From: Streptomyces bluensis
GTDB lineage: Bacteria > Actinomycetota > Actinomycetes > Streptomycetales > Streptomycetaceae
Length of the DNA: 64,000 nt
Direction: 5' to 3'
Assembly: GCF_014650715.1 (NCBI RefSeq)
Contig: NZ_BMVM01000002.1
Location: 682,001 to 746,000, forward strand
Below the pieces are notes generated by a model. The model worked only from the letters and a program-made list of their open reading frames with translations. It made no database searches and had not been told where the DNA came from. A program made the translations under genes and the position numbers. This document shows positions 43,946 to 51,600 of the stretch, piece after piece. Within the stretch, counting starts at the first letter, position 1. Every line of letters starts with the position of its first letter.

Positions 43946-45275
43946 ACCGGCCGCCCGGTACTCCGCGCGCGAGGCCGTCGCCCTGGTCGCCGACAACTTC
44001 ACTGAACTACCGTGCCCCGCACGGGAACACGAGCCCGACGGCCCCCTCGCCTGGCAGGGGTACGACGCCTCCCGCGCCCGTGCCCGCGAGCGCACCGGTG
44101 AGCAGGAGTCGGTCGTCTGCGGTCGCGCGACCATCGGCGGTGTCGAGGCCGTGGTCCTCGCCTTTGAGTTCGGGTTCCTCGGGGGTTCGCTCGGGGAGCG
44201 GACCGGAGACCTGCTGGAGGCGGCGTACTCGGAGGCGCGTGCGCACCGGCTGCCCGTCGTGGCGCTCGTCGCGACGGGCGGCAGCCGGATGCAGGAGGGC
44301 ATCCGCGCGCTCACCCAGCTCCAGCGGGTCGCCCGGCAGTCGGCGCTGACGCGGCAGGCGGGGCTGCCCCAGATCGCCGTGCTGCGGGACCCGACGACCG
44401 GCGGCGGCTGGGCCACCCTGGGCGCGGGCGCCGATGTCGTCCTCGCGCAGCCCGGCGCCCAGGTGGGCTTCGCCGGTTCCCGGGTGCGCCCGGCGGACGC
44501 GGACCCCGCGGCGTACACGGCCGAGGCCCAGGTGGCGGCGGGCGCGGCCGACGCGGTCGTACGGCCGGAGGAGCTGCGCGGGACGCTGGCGCTGTGGCTG
44601 GAGCTGCTGACCCGCCCCTCGTCGGAACCGGCGCCCCCGCCGAGCGCGCTCGGAGCTTCCGGAAGCGGCCTCCCCGACACCGGCTGGGCCGCCGTCCTGC
44701 GTGCCCGCTCCCTCGAACGCCCCCGCGCCGAGGCGTACTTGGACGCGTACTTCACGCGCCGGGCGGCCGTCGGCGGTGACCGCTGCGGCGGCACGGACCC
44801 CGGCATGCTGTGCGGCTTCGGCGAGCACGAGGGCCGGACCGTCGCGTACGCGGCCCAGTGCGGCACGGCGACCCGCCCCGCCGGGTACCGCACGGCGGCC
44901 CGGCTGATCCGCCTCGCGGGCCGGCTCGGTGTTCCCGTGCTGACGCTGGTGGACACGCCGGGGGCCGCCAACGACGCGGAGGCGGAGCGGCAGGGCGCCG
45001 GAGCTGCCATCGCGGACGTGTTCGACGCGGTGGCCACCGCCCGGACTCCGGTCACCACCCTGGTCATCGGCGAGGGCGGCTCGGGCGGGGCGCTCGCCCT
45101 GGCCGCGCCGGGCCGCACCTGGGCCACCCCGGACAGCTACTTCTCGGTGATCGCCCCGGAGTCGGCGGCCGCGATCCTCAAGCGCCCGGAGGAGCAGGTG
45201 CGTGCCACGGCCGACGAACTGCGGGTGCGGCCACAGGACTTGGTCGCGCTGGGGGTCGTACGCGGTATCACATGA
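43938..45275 (+). CDS. carboxyltransferase-domain protein, fused malonate-decarboxylase-like subunits
   Basis: A 445-aa protein with two crotonase-fold carboxyltransferase halves. The first (LGGSLGERTGDLLEAA; LPVVALVATGGSRMQEG) is like MdcD and the second (LVDTPGAANDAEAERQGAGA; GEGGSGGALALAA) like MdcE. Together they would decarboxylate malonyl thioesters to acetyl thioesters, or act as an acyl-CoA carboxyltransferase. There are no acyl-carrier or transferase subunits (MdcA/C) alongside, so the reaction may differ from classical malonate decarboxylase. It is the last gene of the malonate operon. Confidence 0.75.
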   Translation: MPEPAARYSAREAVALVADNFTELPCPAREHEPDGPLAWQGYDASRARARERTGEQESVVCGRATIGGVEAVVLAFEFGFLGGSLGERTGDLLEAAYSEARAHRLPVVALVATGGSRMQEGIRALTQLQRVARQSALTRQAGLPQIAVLRDPTTGGGWATLGAGADVVLAQPGAQVGFAGSRVRPADADPAAYTAEAQVAAGAADAVVRPEELRGTLALWLELLTRPSSEPAPPPSALGASGSGLPDTGWAAVLRARSLERPRAEAYLDAYFTRRAAVGGDRCGGTDPGMLCGFGEHEGRTVAYAAQCGTATRPAGYRTAARLIRLAGRLGVPVLTLVDTPGAANDAEAERQGAGAAIADVFDAVATARTPVTTLVIGEGGSGGALALAAPGRTWATPDSYFSVIAPESAAAILKRPEEQVRATADELRVRPQDLVALGVVRGIT

Positions 45276-45301
45276 CCAGGTTGCGGTATCACATGACCAG
45301 G
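45262..45301. repeat. 21-bp-spaced direct repeat at the operon boundary
   Basis: GCGGTATCACATGACCAGG occurs at 45262-45280 and again at 45283-45301, exactly 21 bp apart. The first copy contains the stop codon of the carboxyltransferase gene. It is either a tandem duplication or a two-turn operator for the conflict operon that follows. Confidence 0.8.
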
Positions 45302-45419
45302 CCGCGCCCCCCTCGTTCGGGGTATGTGTACGGCTCGTGGAAAAGGGGACAGCGCGAGTACCGTCCGTGACAATAGGGTGGTTGATCGTCACAAACAACA
45401 GGACGGGCAGGACGGGGGC

Positions 45420-45782
45420 GTGGTGGACGGTTTGGTGGAGTTCAAGACCGACGACGGTGCCGTGGTCACGGTCGAGGCCGTCGACGAGGGGACCGGGGCG
45501 GGCTCGCGTCTCGTGGCCCGCGGGGACGACGGTGCGGTGCAGGCGACACGGACCTTCGAGGGCGCCCTGGGCAGCGTGCGCTCCGCGGCGGAGTCCGCGC
45601 TGCGGGTCTTCCGGGACGGTTCGCTGCAACCCGACGCGGTCGAGATCGAGTTCGGTGTGAAGCTCACCGCGGAGGCGGGCGCGTTGATCGCGAAGAGCGC
45701 GGTCGAGGGGCATCTCGTGGTCAAGCTCTCCTGGTCCCCAGGGCGGTCGGACGCTCCCCCGGAGACCAGCTCGCCGTCATGA
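45420..45782 (+). CDS. Trypco1 domain protein (CU044_2847 family)
   Basis: A 120-aa single-domain protein matching the trypsin-co-occurring domain 1: LVEFKTDDGAVVTVEA at the start, TFEGALGSVRSAAESAL in the middle and VEIEFGVKLTAEAGALIAKS at the end. These proteins accompany trypsin-like proteases in NTP-dependent conflict systems, perhaps as adaptors or substrates. GTG 45420 follows GGACGGGGGC; later GTG codons are possible. Its TGA overlaps the ATG of the protease gene. Confidence 0.82.
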   Translation: MVDGLVEFKTDDGAVVTVEAVDEGTGAGSRLVARGDDGAVQATRTFEGALGSVRSAAESALRVFRDGSLQPDAVEIEFGVKLTAEAGALIAKSAVEGHLVVKLSWSPGRSDAPPETSSPS

Positions 45783-47533
45783 CCAGCGCTTCCTGGCACG
45801 CCAGGATCAGCTGCGGGCGCGACACCGGCGCCGGCTTCCTGGTCACCGAACGCCATGTCGTCACCTGCGCGCACGTCGTCGCCCGCGGCGCCACCGACCC
45901 GGTGAGCGTGTCCTTCGCACACGCCGCCGGGGAGCCGGTCGGCGCCCGCGTCATCGCGCACGGCGGCTGGGACGGCCGCGACACCGACCCCGGCGACCTG
46001 GCCGTCCTGGAGCTCGACCAGGACGTGGCGCTGAAACCGGCCGAGTTCGCGGCACCCGACGAGGCGTACGGCGACCCGCCGCGCAAGCTCCTCGCGTACG
46101 GCTTCCCGAAGCGGTACGAGGAGGGGACGCTCGCCGAGTACCGGGCCACCGCCGGCCAGTTGATCGCCGGGGAGTGGGTGCAGCTGGAGGCGTGGGCCGT
46201 GCACGGGCAGCCGCTGGTGCCCGGGTTCAGCGGGGCGGCGGTGACGCTAGCGGACAGTGGCCGGGTCGTCGGCATGGTCTCGGCGGCGGCCCGCGACCCC
46301 GGGGTCCGCAACGGGCGGATGCTGCCCGCGAACGTCATGGCCCGCTACTGGCCCCGCCTCGGCGACCTGATCCCCACCCCGGAGTACGACGGGCCGCAGA
46401 AGGAGCGGCTCCGGCTGCTGGTCGAGGAGGCGGCGCGCCACGGCGAACTGGAGTGCAGTCCCCAGCGGCTCTACGAGGAAGCCGTCACCGCCTTCGGCCC
46501 CCCACCCCCGCCGCACGGCTTCGCCTCGCTGTGGGACGCCGCCTGGTATCTGCTCTCCGAGGTGACCGACACGAAGGCGGCGGTCCGGTTCGCGGAGCGG
46601 CTCGCCGACTTCGTCGAGCACACGCCGACCCGGACGGCCCTGCGGTCCTGGCCGTACACCCACGCCGAGGCGGAGCCGCGGCCCGCGCCCCGCACGTCGC
46701 CCGCGCCCGGAAGCGGTACGGGCACCCGCTCCTGGTCCCCGATCCTCGTCGAGATCGCGCCCAGCGGCTCCGGGGACCAGCAGTTCCTGGTGGAGGTGTC
46801 CGCGTACAACGGCAGTCACCGCAAGGTGGTGGGCCAGCGCCGGCTGCCCGCCGACCGGGTGCGGCCGTACGCCCTGGAGCGCATCGACGAGGCGTACCAC
46901 GCGCTGGAGCCGGGCGCCCGGGAGCTGCTCGCCTTCGTGCTGCCGCGCCGGTGGCTCAACGCGGACGTGGCGCACTGGCAGCGCAGCGCCGACGACGACA
47001 GTCCGCTCGGCACGTTCGCGCCGCTCGTCGTCATGGACCTGGAGCGGCGGCGCAGCGGCGGCCTCCAGCACAAGCTGCTGCAGAAGTGGCGGGAGCTCGA
47101 CACGCAGCGGTCGGCCCGGCTGCGCCGTATCGGCTGCGGGAGTGTCGGGCAGGACCCGGTGAAGCTGACCATCGGGCTGCGCCGGGGCGCGGACATGGTG
47201 GGCTTCGGCGCCCCGCCGCGCGCCGACGGCACCCGGCGGCTGTTCCAGGCGACCCTGAACGCGGCGGTGCCGGTGATGCTGTGGCCGCGCTCCGGCTGCC
47301 GGGGCGGGCACACGCACGACGACTGCCGCGGCGCGGCCTTCCTGGACCGCCTCGCCGAGCACCTCGCGGGCCTGGCCCCGGGTGAACTTCCCTCGCACAT
47401 CCACGAGTTGCGTGAGACGGCCTACGCGTCGGAGTCGCCCGAGCCGCACTGGGCGTCCGATCTGGCGTTGCTCTGGGAGGATCCCCGCTGTCTGCCCGAT
47501 CCCGTCGGCTACCAGCACTCGCCGGTGGGGTGA
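45779..47533 (+). CDS. trypsin-like protease with effector-associated and VMAP-C-like regions
   Basis: A 584-aa protein. Residues 5-195 are a trypsin-fold protease with an intact triad: His32 (TCAHV), Asp73 (GDLAVL) and Ser151 (GFSGAA). Residues 205-290 are a helical effector-associated-domain-like segment. Residues 315-580 resemble VMAP-C, the core of vWA-MoxR-associated proteins, with a CRGGHTHDDC cluster that may bind metal. No signal peptide: it would act in the cytoplasm and be held inactive until triggered. It is second in the conflict operon. Confidence 0.82.
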   Translation: MTSASWHARISCGRDTGAGFLVTERHVVTCAHVVARGATDPVSVSFAHAAGEPVGARVIAHGGWDGRDTDPGDLAVLELDQDVALKPAEFAAPDEAYGDPPRKLLAYGFPKRYEEGTLAEYRATAGQLIAGEWVQLEAWAVHGQPLVPGFSGAAVTLADSGRVVGMVSAAARDPGVRNGRMLPANVMARYWPRLGDLIPTPEYDGPQKERLRLLVEEAARHGELECSPQRLYEEAVTAFGPPPPPHGFASLWDAAWYLLSEVTDTKAAVRFAERLADFVEHTPTRTALRSWPYTHAEAEPRPAPRTSPAPGSGTGTRSWSPILVEIAPSGSGDQQFLVEVSAYNGSHRKVVGQRRLPADRVRPYALERIDEAYHALEPGARELLAFVLPRRWLNADVAHWQRSADDDSPLGTFAPLVVMDLERRRSGGLQHKLLQKWRELDTQRSARLRRIGCGSVGQDPVKLTIGLRRGADMVGFGAPPRADGTRRLFQATLNAAVPVMLWPRSGCRGGHTHDDCRGAAFLDRLAEHLAGLAPGELPSHIHELRETAYASESPEPHWASDLALLWEDPRCLPDPVGYQHSPVG

Positions 47534-47614
47534 GGCGCACACGAGAACCGGACCCCACGCCCGCCCGCATCCCACCCGCACTCCGCACGCACTCCGACGA
47601 GGAGCACACCCCCC

Positions 47615-48655
47615 ATGTCCCTGTGGCCCGTCTACACGGGTTCGAGCGAGCCCCACGACGGCATCGACCGGCTGCCCGACCCGCCGCCGTGGCGCGCCTT
47701 CGACGGCGGCCCGGCGCTGGCCACGCCCGCCGACGGCGACGACACCTCGGCCTCCTCTCCGGACCGTCTCCACCGTGCCCGCACCTACCGCGCCACCGAC
47801 CGCGCGGTCCAGCTCGTCAACGCGGCCCTGTATCTGCGCAGACCGCTGCTGGTGACCGGCCCGCCCGGCAGCGGCAAGTCGAGCCTCGTGTACGCGGTCG
47901 CCCGGGAGCTCAGGCTGGGCCCGGTGCTGCGCTGGAACATCACCAGCCGGACGACGCTCCGCGACGGCCTCTACCAGTACGACCCGCTGTCCCGCCTGTA
48001 CGCCGCCGGACGCGCCGCCGCCCGCGAGCAGCGCTCCGCCACCCGCGAGCAGCTGCCGCTGGACGGCGAACTCCAGGACCATCTGCGGCTGGGCCCCGTG
48101 GGCACGGCCCTCCTGCCGTACGGCCGCCCCCGCGCCCTGCTGATCGACGAGATCGACAAGAGCGACCTGGACCTGCCGAACGACCTGCTGAACATCCTGG
48201 AGGAGGGCCAGTACGAGATCCCGGAGCTGGTCCGGGCCGCCCGGCACACCCCCACGGCTGAGGTGATGGTCGACGGCACGGACGACCGGGTGCCGGTGGC
48301 GCGGGGCCGGGTGCGGTGCCGGGCGTTCCCGTTCGTGGTGCTGACCAGCAACGGCGAGCGCGAGTTCCCGCCGGCCTTCCTGCGCCGCTGCGTCCGTCTG
48401 GAGCTGCACCAGCCGCGTGACACGCACCTGGAGCAGATCGTGCGCGCCCACCTGGGCGAGCCGGACGCGTACGCCCGCGACCTGATCAACCGTTTCCTGT
48501 CCCGGGGCACGGACGGGGAGCTGGCGACGGACCAGCTGCTGAACGCCGTCTACCTCACCGGGGTCGCGGGCCTCGACACGGCGTCCCGGGACGAGCTCGC
48601 GGAGCAGCTGATGCCGTATCTGAGCCGTTCCGGGGACGAGGCGGACACGTTCTGA
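47615..48655 (+). CDS. MoxR-type AAA+ ATPase
   Basis: A 346-aa AAA+ ATPase with Walker A GPPGSGKSS (residues 82-90), Walker B LLIDEID (175-181), sensor 1 VLTSNGEREFP (near 231) and an arginine-finger region RRCVRLEL. MoxR ATPases remodel or load partner proteins, often vWA-domain proteins. Its TGA shares a base with the ATG of the giant gene (TGATG), implying stoichiometric co-expression. In the VMAP model it would assemble or release the protease and the vWA-like partner. Confidence 0.9.
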   Translation: MSLWPVYTGSSEPHDGIDRLPDPPPWRAFDGGPALATPADGDDTSASSPDRLHRARTYRATDRAVQLVNAALYLRRPLLVTGPPGSGKSSLVYAVARELRLGPVLRWNITSRTTLRDGLYQYDPLSRLYAAGRAAAREQRSATREQLPLDGELQDHLRLGPVGTALLPYGRPRALLIDEIDKSDLDLPNDLLNILEEGQYEIPELVRAARHTPTAEVMVDGTDDRVPVARGRVRCRAFPFVVLTSNGEREFPPAFLRRCVRLELHQPRDTHLEQIVRAHLGEPDAYARDLINRFLSRGTDGELATDQLLNAVYLTGVAGLDTASRDELAEQLMPYLSRSGDEADTF

Positions 48656-51600
48656 TGAGTTCCGCGGGAGACGGGCCGGAGGGAATCGGCCGGCTCGCCG
48701 AGCTGCTCGCCGAGGCGGGCGACGGCGAGCCGCCGACCTCCGTGGAGCTGGCCGAACTGCTGTGGCTGGCCGGGCACATGGAAGGACCGGAGGGTCCCGA
48801 GGGATCGGAGGGACCGGAGACGCCGGGTGACTCCGCGGCCGACCCTTCTCCCGCGCACCGCGCCGGAGGCTCCCGCGCACCGTCCGTTCCGGCTCCCCGG
48901 CCTGGACCGTCCCGCTCCGCACGGGCGCCCCGGGCACAGCAGGCCGACGCGGGGACGGGCCCGGCGGCACCGGGGACGGACCCGGCGCACCCCGACGACC
49001 GTGTGCCCCTGCGTCTGCCCGGCACGGGCCCGCGTGGCGGCGGCGCCTCCCACACGGCGCTCCTGGCGCCCGCGCCCCCGATGCTGTCCCACCCCCTCGC
49101 CCTCCAGCGCGCCTTGCGCCCCCTCAAGCGCCGGGTCTCCGCGCCCTTCGGCCAGGAGGTGGATGAGGAGGCGACCGCCCATCGCATCGCCCGGCTGGGC
49201 GCGGCACCCCAGTGGTGGCAGCCGGTCCTGCGCCCGGCGACCGAACGCTGGCTGACCCTGCACCTCGTGGACGACTCCGGTCCGACCATGCCCGTCTGGG
49301 GCCCGCTCGTGCGGGAACTGCACACGGCGCTCGCCCAGTCGGGCGTGTTCCGCACGGTGGAGTCGCACCGGCTGGCCGCCGACGGCACGGTACGGCGGCC
49401 CGGTTCGCAGGAGTCGTACGCCGACGGCCGCACCGTCACGCTGATCGTCTCCGACTGCATGGGCCCGCAGTGGCGGGAGGGCGTGGCGGGCGACCGCTGG
49501 TACCGCACGCTGCGGCGGTGGGCCGCGCGCATGCCGGTGGCCGTGGTCCAGCCGCTCCCGGAACGCCTGTGGCGTACCACGGCGCTGCCCGCCGTGACCG
49601 CGCGGATCACCTCGCCCTCTCCGGCGGCGCCCAACTCGGCGTACGAGGTGGACTCGTACCTCACGGACATCGCCGAGCCCGGTTCGCTTCCCGTTCCCGT
49701 CCTGGAGCCCTCGGCGCCCTGGCTGGCGAACTGGTCGAAGCTCCTGGGCCGGGCGGGCCGGCTGCCTGGCTCGGTCGCCCTGCTGGGGCCGGTCCCTCCC
49801 CTGGACCCGGTCGACGAACTGGGCCGCAGCGATGTGGAGCGGCTCTCGCCGGAGGAGCTCGTCCTCCGCTTCCGCTCCATCGCCTCCCCGGAGGCGTTCC
49901 GCCTGGCGGGCCATCTCGCGCTGGGCCGCCCCGAGTTGCCGGTGATGCGGCTTCTGCACGCCGCGATCGAACCCGACCCGCGCCCCCAGCACCTGGCGGA
50001 GGTGATACTGAGCGGTCTGCTGACCACGGTGCCGGGGCCTGCTGGGTCGTACGACTTCCGTCCGGGGGTGCGCGAGCTGCTGCTGCGCACCCTGCCGCGC
50101 ACGGCGCACGGGCGCACGTCCGAACTCCTCTCCCGCATGGGCGCGTTGATCGACGAGCGGGCCGGAGTGGGGGCCCGGGAGTTCCGGATCGCGGCGCCCG
50201 GTGACGGGGGTGTGCCCGCGCGGGGGGAGCCGTTCGCGGCGGTGCGGGCGGAGAGCCTGCGGCGGCTGGGCGGGGCGCCTGCGGGGGGCTCCCGGGTGGT
50301 GCTGGGCAGGTACCGGCTGGTGCGGCGCCTGGGCATGGGCTCTCCACAGGTGTGGCTGGCCCAGGACACGCGGCTCGACCGTACGGTGGCGGTGTACGAG
50401 TACTCAGCGCGGCGGGAGCACGAACCGTTCCTGGCGCGGGCACGCCTCATCGCCGACCTCCACCGCCCGAACGTGATCGCGGCCCTGGACCACGGTGTCG
50501 AGGGCGACGTTCCCTACCTGGTCACCGAGTTCGTGGAGGGTGTCTCCCTGGCCGAGCTCACCGCCGAGGGCGGTTTCCGGCTGCCGTACTGGCTGCTGGC
50601 CCCGCTGGCGCTCCAGGTCGCGAAGGGCCTCGAAGCCGTGCACGAACAGGGTCTGGCGCACGGCCGGTTCACTGCCCACTGTCTTCTGCTCTGCCCGGAC
50701 GGCACGGTGAAGATCACCGGCTTCGCGCTGGGAAACGTCCGTGGCCGCACCGAGTCGAAGGACCTGGAGGAATTCGGCCGCCTGCTGACCAATCTGGGCG
50801 GGGGACCGGCGAGGTCCGACGACGAGCCGCGGCCTGGTCTTCCGCGTGGCCTCGCCCTGTTCCGGGCGCGCTTCCCGGTGATCGTCGACAAGCTCCTCAA
50901 CCCCTCGCCCGACGTACAGCGCCAGGGCAGGAGCCTGTTCCGGGCGCCCTCGTTCACCGAGGTGCTGGAGGCCGTCGCCGAGGACCGGTACCAGTACCGC
51001 CTGCTCGGTCCCGTGCGGGTCGACCAGCGGGGCCTCCCGCTGCCGGTCGACGACGGCCCGGCCCAGGCCCTGCTGTGCATGCTGGTCCTGCGGCACGGCC
51101 GGACCGTCACGAACGACGAACTGATCGAGGGCCTGTGGGGAGAGCACCGCCCCGAGCGCCCTCTTCCGGAGCTCGCCGCTCTCGCCTCCTCCCTGCGCGC
51201 GGCCCTCGGCCCCGGGCTCCTCGCCACCACGGCGGACGGCTACGCCCTCCACGCGATGCCCTCCGCCGTCGATGTGCTCCGCTGCGAGGACCTCGTGGCC
51301 AGGGTGAACTCCCGCCGGGCCGAGGGCGACCCGGCGGCGGCCCGCGCGTCCGTCCAGTACGCCCTCGACCTCTGGTACGGCGACCCCCTCGACGGTGTCC
51401 CCGGCCCGGCGGCCGAGGCGGCCCGCGGCCGCCTGAGCGCCCTGCGCCTGTCCTTGTACGTCACGCGTGCCGAACTCGACCTGGAACTGGGCCACTTCGA
51501 GCAGGCGGCAGCCGATCTCGCCCCGCTCCTCCAGGAGTTCCCGGAGTACGAGGACTTCCGTCGGCTGCACGCGCTCGCGCAACGCTCCGCGTCGGAGAGC

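Noticed and set aside
42482..45127. An 881-codon minus-strand frame opposite matB and the carboxyltransferase gene
   Set aside because: Antisense of two well-recognised enzymes; no start site or domain of its own.
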